Program-made: the position numbers and the translations under genes
Notes under the pieces: model-generated
Seen by the model: the letters and a program-made list of their open reading frames with translations, nothing else
Database searches by the model: none
Told to the model about the DNA's origin: nothing
Assembly: GCF_050624435.1 (NCBI RefSeq)
Contig: NC_134539.1
Coordinates: forward strand, 147,289,525 to 147,353,524
Length of the DNA stretch: 64,000 nt
Reading direction: 5' to 3'
DNA from: Tenrec ecaudatus
Lineage: Eukaryota > Chordata > Mammalia > Afrosoricida > Tenrecidae
In this document: positions 1 to 9,580 of the stretch, piece by piece
How the letters are laid out: the number at the start of each line of letters is the position of its first letter
Numbering within the stretch: position 1 is the first letter of the stretch

Positions 1-375
1 GATAATTTATAAATTGTTATTTTGCCATATCTTGCCCTATCTGGAGTCTCCCTTCCCCACCTTCTCTGCCGTCCATCTCCCAGGGAGGAGGTCACATGTG
101 GATCCCTGTAATCAGTTCTCCCTTTCCAACCCACTCACCCTCCATTCTCCCAGCATCGCCCCTCACACCCCTGGTCCTGAAGGTATCATCCGCCCTGGAT
201 TCCCTGTGCCTCCAGCTCCAATATGCACCAGTGTACAACCTCTGCCCTATCCAGTCCTGCAAGGTAGAATTCGGATCATGGTGGTTGGGGGGAGGAAGCA
301 TCCAGGATCTGGGGGAAAGCTGTGTTCTTCGTGGGTACTACATCGCACCCTGACTGACCCATCTCCTCTCCTAGC
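1..375 (-). mobile_element. L1 LINE 3' UTR fragment, antisense
   Basis: This segment is the reverse complement of an L1-type 3' UTR that recurs in this window at 17.3-18.3, 28.8-29.9 and 48.0-48.7 kb. All share blocks such as the CCCAGGGAGGAGGTCACATG stretch and the block around GGATCATGGTGGTTGGGGG. The window edge cuts the element. Its right end lies about 70 bases before the acceptor of the first ABCA exon, so it sits in an intron. Open frames in it (125 and 85 codons) are shared by the other copies and are by-products of UTR sequence. Confidence 0.75.
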
Positions 376-446
376 AAAAATGTTCTTTTGAGAGATTTTT
401 CTGCCATTTATTTCATTTTTTTCTTTTTCTTTCCCTTCTATGTTAG

Positions 447-601
447 GGTCAAATATCAATACCTTTATTCATTCCCTGCGGCAGCAGAACATGGCTTTGC
501 AAGTGGATGCTTTGGGAATTAGAAATGGCATAGATCATGCCTCATCCAGTGGTGCATTTACTGTGTCCGGTGATGAGAGGGTAGTTAGATTCTGATTGGT
601 A
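447..601 (+). pseudogene. ABCA8/9-like: ABCA copy 1 exon: extracellular loop of second membrane domain
   Basis: After a pyrimidine-rich tract ending TATGTTAG, the frame reads SNINTFIHSLRQQNMALQVD, then ALGIRNGIDHASSSGAFTV and SGDER. This follows the ABCA8 loop, where a HQNIALEVDAFGTRNGTDD-type segment leads to an NGAITV block. Continuing in frame gives ERVVRF and then TGA at about 596-598, where relatives have serine inside an EKNYSFSL-type stretch, so one base change probably created the stop. No clear donor is visible. A mariner relic begins about 50 bases downstream, and an L1 tail lies just upstream in the intron. The exon call is firm because about 40 residues align without gaps; its 3' limit is approximate. 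Confidence 0.82.
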
Positions 602-649
602 CATTTCATAGATGCTGGAGTAGAGAAGGACAATATAAATAATATATGA

Positions 650-1503
650 GGGATACCCCCCAAAATTGGATTTTTTTTCAAAGATATGTATTTAATTTTT
701 TTATAAAGCAACCTTATCACGTTCAAAGTACTTTCTGTTACACTTAATGCAGTTGTTAAATCTGCAATTCCATTCTTGAAAACATTTTTCAAACTCATCT
801 GTTTAGATGGCTGACAGCACCACCCACATTTTTAATTCACCTTTTCTGTTTCCTCAAATCACTGTATTTTCATGTCCCTCTTCATTTGCGGAAACAAAAA
901 GAAGTCACATGGAGCAAGGTCAGGTGAGTAAGGTGTCTGAGGCAAGAAAGGCACGCTGTTTTTTGCCAAAATCTTGCACCCTCAGATGGCTGCATGAGCA
1001 GGTGCATTGCTGTGGTGGAAAAACCAGTCCCCCGTCTGCCAAGACTCAGGCCTTTTCTGTTGCACACTCTGAATGCCATTTTTCCAAAACCTCCAAATAG
1101 AAAGCTTGACTAACAGTCTAACCTGGAGTAATGACCTCTAAATGCACCTCAAGTCAACATTTTCATCTGTTCGAGAAGTTGATGGACATGCAGACTGAGG
1201 TTTGTCATCAATCGACATTTAACCTTTCTTGAAATGAGAAAACCACTCGTACCCTTGAGTTTTTCCCATAGTGCTGTCCTCATAAGCTCTGCTCAATATT
1301 ACAATAGTTTCTGTGTCACTTTTCCAGAGCAGAAAACAAAATTTCGCAATCACACATTGTTCACCCATCCAAAAAAAACAAAACAAAATGAATTTAGAGT
1401 AAAATGTCACTGGGTGCGTTAACTCAGAACAAATGTGTACTACAAAAGTTTCCCTCAGCCCAGCACAGTTACATAGTTACGGTTTTCTTGGTTTGGGTAT
1501 CCC
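650..1503 (-). mobile_element. Mariner-like DNA transposon relic (Tc1/mariner)
   Basis: On the minus strand, broken frames spell mariner transposase hallmarks. Near the N-terminus is YEWFSHFKKG after KFCFLLWKSDTET, at about 1219-1410. Nearer the catalytic domain are GDWFFHHSNAPAHA and then PYSPDLAPCDFFLF at about 870-1080, each split by frameshifts or stops. The ends carry matching inverted termini: GGGATACCCCCC at 650 and TTTGGGTATCCC ending at 1503. At about 855 bp it is shorter than the usual 1.3 kb mariner, so it is internally deleted as well as mutated. It lies in the intron following the first ABCA exon. Confidence 0.8.
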
Positions 1504-2104
1504 ATGTGTATCAATAGACACAAATGGTCAATTTGATACAACCAAATGGAGCAGTTTTCAGTTTTAAAGGAAAATCAGGGTCTCCATTTTCCCAAAGACT
1601 TCATTATAAATTAAGTAGTGTTTAATTGTACTTGAATTATGTATAATGGTATAGTGAGTGATTTATTTAAGTCTTATTACCAATTAGATTTCAGTTCAAT
1701 GATTAATTTAAATCTCACTCCACAAACCAATTCTGAAAATTAGCCATCCAATTTAGAGCTGGTCTTCTCTCCAGATTTCTTCAATCATTTATGAATGAAG
1801 TTTGAGTTGTCCAACCCATTAGCAGGCAAATGGAAGAAGATAAGAAGACGGGGTTAAACGGATAGACCACAAATGGCTATTGGTAGCCTGTCAGAGTTCG
1901 TTTTCAGGTAAAATTTCCATGCCAATAATAAAATATCTTTGATAGAAATTCTCCTTGATATGCTACTCTACTAAAGTTGGTTTCCGGCATGCTTTATAAA
2001 AGGAGTTCTAAAAAATGGCATTCTCGGCACCAATGAACATTGCTGTAAGTCAGTCATGTTACTTGACCATCAAAAAAACACATTTTCAAAGCTTACCTAG
2101 TTGG
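1504..2104. other. AT-rich non-coding DNA, nothing recognised
   Basis: This is intronic sequence of ABCA copy 1. I find no exon, repeat end or RNA gene. The expected exon between the loop exon and the one at 8183 is not visible here. Confidence 0.5.
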
Positions 2105-3122
2105 GGCGATATATGGTTGCAGTTAGGTGCTGTCCAGATGGCTTTGTCTAACAGTGGCCCCCTGTAACAGAGCACAAGGTACTGTCCAGTGCTGTGCCCT
2201 CCTCCTAACCACTCCCGTGGGAGCCCGTGGCTGCAGCCCCGAGTCAACCCCTCTCACTAGGCAGCTCTCTCTTTGATGTTGACTTTGAACTTTGCCAAGA
2301 TGATGAACAGGGACTGTTCTCTGCTGACAGCTTGTTTAAAGTTGGAAAGAGGAAGTCTTACTAGCTTCCTTTTGTAGGAACCTTCTGGTTGTATTCATTC
2401 CAGAACAGATTTGTTGGCTCTTCTCACAGTCCACGATCTATTTAATGTTCTTTGCAACACTGTCATTCAAACTCACCAATTATTCTTTGATCTTCCCTGT
2501 ACATTATCCAGCGTTTGAATACATAAGAGGTGACAGGAAATACATGTCTTGGCTCACGCGCGCCTTAGTCTTCACGTGTCATCTTAACACTGCACACTTA
2601 AAAGTGTTCAAAAGCGATCTTCTGAAGCAGATTAGCTCAATGAGATAGGTTGTTTGATTTCCAGGATCTTGCTTAATGATGATTGACTGTGGATCTAAAT
2701 AAAATAAAGTCCTTGGAAACTTCCATCTTTTCTCTGTTGATCTTGGTGTTGCTTATTAACCTACTAGTGAGGAATTTTGTTTCATTTATATTGAATTGTA
2801 ATTCATACCAAAGACTGTATTCTTTGATCTTCACAGTAAGTGTTTCAAGCCCTCTCACTTTCAGTGGGCAAAAGTGTGTCATCTGCATCTCACAGGTTGT
2901 TACTGAGTCTTTCTCCAACCAAATGCTATGTTCTTCTTTGTGTCAGCCCGTTTCTCGATTACTTGCTCAGCGTCCAGGTTGAAATTAATATGGTGAAATG
3001 ATGCAACCTCGATGGACAACTTTCTTGATCTTGAACCACGCAGTATATCCACTTGTTCTGTTAGAATGGCTGCCTCTTATGTAGAGATGCTGCCTACGCG
3101 TGATTCAGGGTTCTGGAATTTT
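2105..3122 (-). mobile_element. RTE-clade LINE fragment, antisense (about 1 kb)
   Basis: The whole stretch follows the antisense strand of the RTE/BovB-like LINE common in Afrotheria. Landmarks in order are the GTTAGGTGC block near 2125, CTGCAGCC followed by GAGTCAACC near 2232, CAGATTTGTTGGCTCTTCTC near 2406, GCGCCTTAGTCTTCA near 2560, CTTCCATCTTTTCTCTGTTG near 2720, GTGTCATCTGCATCTCACAG near 2877, and TTCTGGAATT at its end. It contains indels and no open frame of useful length. A second copy of the same part lies at 19.77-20.96 kb. Confidence 0.75.
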
Positions 3123-4109
3123 ATCTAAACAATGAATTTAGTTGCTCTTTTTTTTCTCTAAGGGAAAAGTAATCAGAGGTTTTAAAAAGTCATAAATATT
3201 GTATGTTTAAAAAATAATACTTTATTTGTCATGCTGCCATGGTGATTTAAGGATTTATGGGGATCCTAGTTTTTGATACAATAGCTGCTGCCTCTATCCA
3301 AACTATCCAGACTTTCTTACAAAAGAAATACAACACGCTCTGACACAAAATACATTTCTACGTTCAATGAGACTGCACCGTAGAGTTTGACAGTGTTGCT
3401 GCTGATAACCGTTTGAGGTTCTTTGTTTTGCAAGAGTTTGGACACATTTACCCGTATGGCTGTTGCAGGGAGTAAACATTAAAATATTGGGTTCCTTGAA
3501 GAATGTGGGACAGGAATAAAATGATATCTGTGATGGTGACAGTAATCGCATAACAGGCTTACTGAATCATGACTGCCTTACTGTACTGTCACTCATTTAA
3601 AATATGTTCTATGGCATTCATTTACTGAATTTTGTATTGACTTTCTGAGGTATTAGAATTCCTATTTCTTCCCTTTTAGATTCGCAGACTGACAGTCGCC
3701 TGCAATACCAAAAGGCTGAATTGTTTTCCTGTCTTTGTGGATATCAGTAGTAATGGGTGATTGGAAATTTTGAATTCTTCCAAACTTATTCAAGCCTACA
3801 GAAGCACGTATCTTGAAGTGAGTGTAATATCCCACGTGCACTGAGCTATACAAAATGTGCAAGACTATCCTTGAAATGCTAATTTCATAACATGTTTGTT
3901 TTATGAATTATTCTAAAATATGCTTGTGAGATCTAACTACTACAAGGATTACTTGCAAGTGCATGCACACAAATATCACATTTCAGCTACCGTTACCAGC
4001 TAGTGTCTCTCTACGGGTCCCTCGTTGCCCCACAAACTCTGACTGAAGGTGGGCATAATCGTACATAGACATTCTATGCTGTTTATGAACCAAAGCAGGA
4101 GTTGGGCTA
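3123..4109. other. Non-coding DNA, no feature recognised
   Basis: Intronic DNA of ABCA copy 1 with only short random frames on either strand. I see no repeat family that I can name. Confidence 0.45.
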
Positions 4110-4668
4110 ACTGTTGTGTTACGCAGGATTCTCTAGAGAAACAGGACACTTAAGATTTTATCTATTTATCATCTACATATCTATCATCTATCTAAAGGTT
4201 TATGTAGTGAAAAGGAATTCAACAGCAAATCAATACACACAGCATTGCAGAGATCCTAGTCCAGTTTTCTTTCATGAGACAGTTAATGTACTGGAGGCCT
4301 TTCTAGCTCACACAGCCACTGGCTCAAGGCCAAGGAGCAGACAGGGGCAAACAGAAGCGGTGGTGGGTAGCAGAGGCCAGTAATGCACAATGGCAAAGCA
4401 CATCTTGGCTGAGACTCATGATGTAGTAATGCTAAACGGTGAGCTGGAAGTGCAGCATTGGCCCACTGTTAGCAGACATGTCAGGTTCAGGCAGTGTCTT
4501 GGCATGAAGCAGCACAGCACAGCAACGTGTTTCACAGATGTTCATGGGCTGCTTTGACGAGGTGAAGCAGAGCACTGCACAACCCACAGGTAGCAAAACA
4601 TGAGCTTGGATTAGTCTGATGGAGAGAAAAAGAGAGAGCGAGAGCGAGAGCGAGAGCGAGAGCGAGCG

Positions 4669-4718
<50 letters not shown>

Positions 4719-4861
4719 AGGTGGGGGAAGGGCAGGTCAGTCTCAATGGCCATTTATCTAGGTCGCCCTCCAATCAAGCTGCAGCCTGACTAAACTCCGC
4801 CCACATGTTTCTATGGTACCCTAGATGGTACAGAAAACCTAACTATCACTGTTGTGGAGCA
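4110..4861 (+). repeat. Unclassified interspersed repeat (TCTCTAGAGAA family)
   Basis: It opens with TGTGTTACGCAGGATTCTCTAGAGAAAC-type sequence and closes with AACCTAACTATCACTG. Similar 5' and 3' ends occur at 39.6-40.1, 44.2-45.0 and 50.5-51.0 kb, and an antisense start lies at 12.2 kb. Members begin near TGTGTTAG and end near CTATCACA, so TG...CA termini and an LTR-like origin are possible, but I see no polyprotein. A purine microsatellite sits inside. Confidence 0.55.
4628..4713 (+). repeat. (GAGCGA)n/(GA)n microsatellite
   Basis: About 40 bases of GAGCGA units with variants run into pure GA dinucleotides. It is all-purine on the + strand except for the C in each hexamer. It lies inside the interspersed repeat at 4110-4861 and produces spurious serine/leucine frames on the minus strand. 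Confidence 0.95.
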
Positions 4862-5608
4862 TAATTATGAATTCTAGAATGTAAATTCTGTACTGTTTTT
4901 TTAAGGGTGAATTTTTTTGCTTTAGTACAAATATTATTATATGTTGTTTTTTTTAAAAAAGATATTACTTGCAATACTGTAAATTCTGAACTTCCCGGTC
5001 CTAGAGCTCTTCCAAATGAGAAAAATCAACACAAATTATTATACAAAATATGAGACTGGGGAAGTGGTCCTGGACGCTTTCTTTTGCACGTCTAGGACGT
5101 TTTTTTCTTGTCTGAGCAGGAGGGTTAGGGTGATGCCGAGTCTTAGGAGGGAGTAAGAGGAGGGAGAAATAAGAATATCCCACCACTTAGGACCTGTGTG
5201 CTCAGATGCTGCAGTGCAATGCAGCACCTGATCTTAGGCCAAATCAAAGCGTATAGGAAAACCCCAAGACTTTCATTAGCCTACATCGTGCTTAATATTT
5301 TTAATTCAATATCATTGTGGTAAAGTGTTTGTTACCCACTTTTATCAAAATGTTTTCATTTCTTATTTTCTAACATCCACCTGCTCGACCCATTAATGCA
5401 TAGCTTCAGGCCCCTGCAGGTCTTTGAGTGTGTTGAATTTGCATTAAATGCAGGACCAGGATAATGTGGGGATCTCCATAAATGTTGAATTGAACAAGTT
5501 ATATGAACTGGCTTAGTCCAATTCATAAATAGTAGTTAATACATAATGAGGAGAGCATGATACGTCAGATCATCCACTTCATGAAAATATTACTTAGGCT
5601 GATATCGT
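4862..5608. other. Non-coding DNA, no feature recognised
   Basis: AT-rich intronic sequence with no exon-like block and no repeat I can name. Confidence 0.45.
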
Positions 5609-5868
5609 TTTTTAAAAATCATTTTATTATGGGCTCATAGAACTCTTATCACAATCCATCCATACATCAATTGTGTAAAGCACATCTGTACATTCATTGT
5701 CCTCATCATTCTCAAAACATTTGCTCTCCACTTAAGCCCCTAGCAGCAGGTCCTCATTTTTCCCCTCCCCTCCACTCCCCACTCCCTCCTTTGATAATTT
5801 ACAAATTATTATATTGTCATATCTTGCCCTGTCCGACGTCTCCCTTCATCCACTTTTCTGTTGAGTTA
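5609..5868 (-). mobile_element. L1 LINE 3' end, antisense, older single-tail form
   Basis: It starts with the complement of an L1 tail (TTTTTTAAAAATCATTTTAT), runs through the GTGTAAAGCACATCTGTACA block, and ends at the CTTGCCCTGTCCGACGTCTC block. It has only one copy of the terminal roughly 110-bp module, unlike the copies at 17.3 and 28.8 kb, and is more diverged. Confidence 0.7.
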
Positions 5869-5884
5869 GACTGATATCTTGCTA

Positions 5885-6050
5885 GTGAATCCAAATCCAC
5901 AATCACTGCCATCAAGTTGATTCTGGGTTTCTGACACTGCGACTCTTTACAGGAGTGAAAAGCCCCATCTTTCTCTCACCGAGTGGCTGGTGACCTTGTG
6001 GCTAGCCGTCCAGCACGTAGCTACTATACCACAGAGGCTCCTGAGTGAAG
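5885..6050 (-). mobile_element. AfroSINE-type SINE, antisense
   Basis: It begins with CACTGCCATCAAGTTGATTC, the complement of the family's ATGGCAGTG 3' end, and ends in the complement of the tRNA-like head (ACCACAGAGGCTCCTGAG). About 165 bases, diverged. Confidence 0.75.
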
Positions 6051-6239
6051 AGAGAGTGTGAGTTCTCAGTGAAGGAGCTATTTTGTTTTTCTCAGAAAAT
6101 TTTCAACTCAACATATAACTTGGCTAGTCCGATTCTTCAAGTTGCCCCAACACAGGATTGAGAAGGTGGATAGAAATTGCAAAGAGGACCTCAGGATATT
6201 ATTTTGGGTGGTTTAGTTAAGGAAGTTCATGTGAACCAA

Positions 6240-7290
6240 CTGTCATCAGCTCACAATGTTCGTCATCATTTGAGAGGCACGTGAATTATGAGTGTGGGTA
6301 CCTGAGTAAAGCCTTCTTCTGGTTGCCCGTGGCAGCTTGTTTCCCACCTTACATTGCAATGCGCAGCATCAGTGATTGCAGAGTAAGGAGAGGAACCATG
6401 TCCCCGTGTCCCCTTTAGGATTGTAAAGACACGTCCGGGGTGCATCGAGGATTTGCTGCTATAATAAGTTATGAAACTTCTTACTCGCAGGTGGCCGAGT
6501 ATGAATAAAGCATTAGCTTGTTTTTTTTCTTTTCTCACATGTGGAACCTCAGAATGGATCATGTAGGCAACACCATTGACTAATAGGGAGCTGGACTGTT
6601 GCCTGGTGCATCCCTGTGTTCCACCAAAGGCGTTAGGATGGGTTTTTGTTAGAGAAGCAAACTCAGTTTCACTAGTATAGGCACATAAAAAGAGCAGGAT
6701 GAATCCAGAAAAGTGGCTCGCACAGTCGCAGGGGTGGTTCAGTCCAGATTGGTGATCAGCTATGATGGGGGTGGCTTTTCCTGACTCGTGTAACTGCCTG
6801 GGGTTGGTTGGGAAGCAGGCATGCCAGGATATCAGAAGTCCACGGAGGGAGAGAGGAATTGGTAGATTGATGGTATGGTAGTCCACAGAGAGCTCCTAGG
6901 AGCCAGCGGCGATATCATGGGCTACCAGCATGCCTGCCAAGAGACCAGACACAAGGTCCAAGCCAGCAAGAATGAGTTTAGAAAGGAAGACGAATGGAAA
7001 CACAGGCTTCTCCACAGCCTCTCTTTTCTAGACATCAATATAGGCCAGTCATCCTCAGGCTGTGACCTGCATCTTATGGGCATGGGTTTTACTACCAACC
7101 CAAGGAGGATCCTGGCCAGGCCAAGTTGACATAAAACATAACGGCCACAATCAATGAGAGTTCTCTTTACAGACACTAGGATTGGTGTGATCTCATTCAC
7201 TCTCTCAATGTCAGTCCCCTCTTTCCAGAAGGGGCTAAAGGCATTTGGTCCAGGATTAAACAGCCCTGGACACAATACGCATGGACATTA
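6240..7290. repeat. Probable interspersed repeat of unknown class
   Basis: The right part contains GGCCAAGTTGACATAAAACA near 7118, a terminal motif shared with other repeats in this window (for example near 8060 and 40097). The left boundary is uncertain. No transposase or reverse transcriptase motif is visible. Confidence 0.35.
6266..6886 (-). other. Open frame of 206 codons, no recognised function
   Basis: The frame is open for 618 bases on the minus strand, with ATG-type start MDYHTINLPI and end IIHVPLK. Composition is ordinary, with eight or so cysteines, no signal peptide, no long hydrophobic helix and no motif I recognise. It lies within sequence that looks repeat-derived and inside an ABCA intron, antisense to that gene. 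I cannot call it a gene; a chance open frame in a repeat is more likely. Confidence 0.15.
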
Positions 7291-8182
7291 TAAAACTTCT
7301 CTGGGGGGATTTTGGAAGAGATGGTCCCTTTAAAGCTTCATTCCAGGTGCTTTTGTGGAATATTCAAGAAGGCTTCTCTCGCTACCCCGACGTCCTTAGC
7401 ATCACCAGCTGATGGTGAACTGTGTGAATGTTCAAGAAGTCGCATGGGTTAGGTGCCCCCCCCCTGCCCCTCTGTTTTTAATGGTGCCCCTCCTCAGTGA
7501 ATATTCCCGCGGCAAATACAAAGTACCATTCCTCCGTGTCATTTATGAGACCACCCGTTCACTATTTTCTTTCGATCTACTGTTGCAACTCTTCCTCGGG
7601 CTTTGTTTAGGGTCAATCTGTCTGGGTTCAAATCCAGTCTCTCTGACTCTCAAGCTGTACAGCCTGTGAAAGATACTTAATTAGCCTATTGCCTCCCTAG
7701 TTAGGCAACCATTCTTATCTGACACAGAGGAGAGTATGGAAAACCAAAGCTCATGGTTGTCATTTTGCATAAACATGAAGAATCATCAAGGACACGATAG
7801 GACTAGTTCTGTTGAGCCTCGGTGCAATTTGCCAGTGTGCATGGTTTCCAAGGGATGTGTGTCTTTGGGAAGCAAAGGATGGGGATCTGCTCAGCCACAT
7901 CTGGTAGTCATCGCATGATGGAACATGAGCTGGTGATGTGGCGCTTTCTCCCTGTAGGAGCTGAAATTCCCATGTGGGTTGCTCCACTATTAACGTCCTC
8001 ACTGCCAAGACAGCTGCCTGCCTGTGAAGCAGGACTCTCAGAAATGTCGATGCTATTTGCCAAGTTGACACAATATTTATTAAAGGGATATCATAGCATG
8101 AATACCTTCTGACTCTATGTTAGCAATTCTTCAGGCCTCAAATGTTCAGCATCTTGTACTATGTCTCCTATTTCTTTATCAG
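7291..8182. other. Intron of ABCA copy 1; repeat-like but unassigned
   Basis: It contains a CCAAGTTGACACAATATTT end near 8060 resembling the other unclassified repeats. The last 30 bases are a pyrimidine tract serving the exon at 8183. No exon is recognised. Confidence 0.4.
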
Positions 8183-8358
8183 AAAAAAAGCTCACTCTCA
8201 AAGAATGGATTTCAGGCCTCTAACCTTCTGCTTACTGGTTTGGTCAAGCCCTGGCACATACTCCTTTGTACTTCCTGATTCTCCTTCTAATGCACATATT
8301 GGACTACATTTTCAGCCCAGAGGAGATTATATTTATCATTCAAACCCTGTTAATTCAG
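8183..8358 (+). pseudogene. ABCA8/9-like: ABCA copy 1 exon: membrane segment of second membrane domain
   Basis: A tract ending TTTATCAG leads into KKAHSQ, then after one extra base the frame reads WISGL, a TAA stop at 8221-8223, PSAYWFGQAL and PLYFLILLLM, ending TLLIQ before a good donor (GTAAGT). The family motif is SQLWISGLxPSAYWFGQALVD-like followed by a long hydrophobic helix, so identity is clear. Two lesions are visible: a +1 insertion near 8203 and the stop just before PSAYW. The end phase is 0 and fits the next exon. Confidence 0.88.
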
Positions 8359-8542
8359 GTAAGTGACCAAAAGGGGAAAATGAATTTATTAGACTATTCT
8401 TCATTAGCATTTACATTTAATCTTAAAGTAAATCACTTCAAATACCCCAGACAATGGCTTACTTTTGGATCATTAACATCAAATTGTGAAATATTTCCCA
8501 TAGAGCTTTTGCTCGATCCAAACTTATCATTCTTTTTTCCAG

Positions 8543-8661
8543 ATCCTGTGCACTATTGGCTATGTCTCCTCTCTTGTTTTCTTGACATTTGTGATTGCAT
8601 TCATATTTGGCCTTGGTAAACACAAACAAACAGTGGCATTTGGTCATTTTGCTTCATGCTT
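8543..8661 (+). pseudogene. ABCA8/9-like: ABCA copy 1 exon: next membrane helix
   Basis: Acceptor TTTTTTCCAG precedes ILCTIGYVSSLVFLTFVIAF and then IFGLGKHKQ, followed by donor GTAAGT. Family members have a GYxxSLIFxTYVISFIFRKxRKNSG-type helix and loop here. The exon is open throughout; the basic loop is altered (GLGKHKQ for the usual RKxRKNSG). The 184-base intron from the previous exon is intact. The following exon of the family was not found between here and 15301. Confidence 0.85.
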
Positions 8662-9384
8662 GTAAGTATGCATAAAGTGCATGTTCTTTTACTTGGAAAG
8701 CATTTCTACATAAATCTAAGCGCATATGCTTGAATCTCTGTACTAAGAAGAATGGAACATCCATCTGGCTTCCTGAAAAATTCGTTTTCTTCTAAGACCG
8801 TTATATTGCTGTTAACCATTGTGGAATCAGCTCTGACTCAAGGTGGCCTTAAATAGAATGAGGGGGGAAGAGATCATTGGTCTAAGTCCCTTGTGTTGTT
8901 AGTGTAGAGACAGAATCTATTTTGTCTGTGGGTGTATCTAGAGGCTTCAAAAATACTGTGGGAAAATTCCATTGCAATTAATTTAATTATTCCGCCATTT
9001 TGGGGGAAGTGTCATCCTACATCATTTCCAAATCCCTCATTCTCCAACATATCCTTAGTTTTGAACCTCTCCACATGGCCAGGGACTCATATTTCCAATG
9101 ATTAACTTACAATTGCCTGTCGATATTTAACGAGCATTTGAACTCTGTCCCTCCTCATCTCTTACTACATTCAATAATTACAACGGGGCCACTCGTTTAT
9201 ACCAGAACTCCAGAATCATCCTTGATCTCTCTTCTCGGCCCTTCTCATAGTCAATCCATGAGCAAGTCCTTTCTACTCTAAATAGTTCCTTAGTCTGTTT
9301 GCTGCTTCCCCATGTCCCCCATGACGGCCTACCCCTGGAACATTGCAGCAGATCTGTAATTGGCTATCCTGCTTTTACTCTTGA
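8662..9384. other. Intronic DNA with one short SINE scrap
   Basis: Around 8817-8858 there is a degraded antisense AfroSINE 3' end (GGAATCAGCTCTGACTCAAG). The remainder shows nothing I can name. Confidence 0.4.
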
Positions 9385-9580
9385 ACCCTGGCTGCCAACT
9401 GCAAGGTCATGTGCAAAAATCAATAACAGCTCCACAAGGGAAAGGGGGGACTTTCTACTCCTGTAAAGAGTTCCGGTTTTGGAAACGCACAAGGGCAGTC
9501 CCACCCCATCCTAGAGGATCACAATGAGGCAGAATCGATTCAATGGCTGTGAGTTTGGGATATTTTTTTTGGGGGGGGGT
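9385..9580 (+). mobile_element. AfroSINE-type SINE, sense
   Basis: It carries the body block CTTTCTACTCCTGTAAAGAG and the 3' block CAGAATCGATTCAATGGCTG, followed by a T/G-rich tail. The tRNA-like head is poorly preserved. Confidence 0.75.

Noticed and set aside
4432-4773. Serine/leucine-repeat protein on the minus strand
   Set aside because: Translation of a GA/GAGCGA microsatellite.
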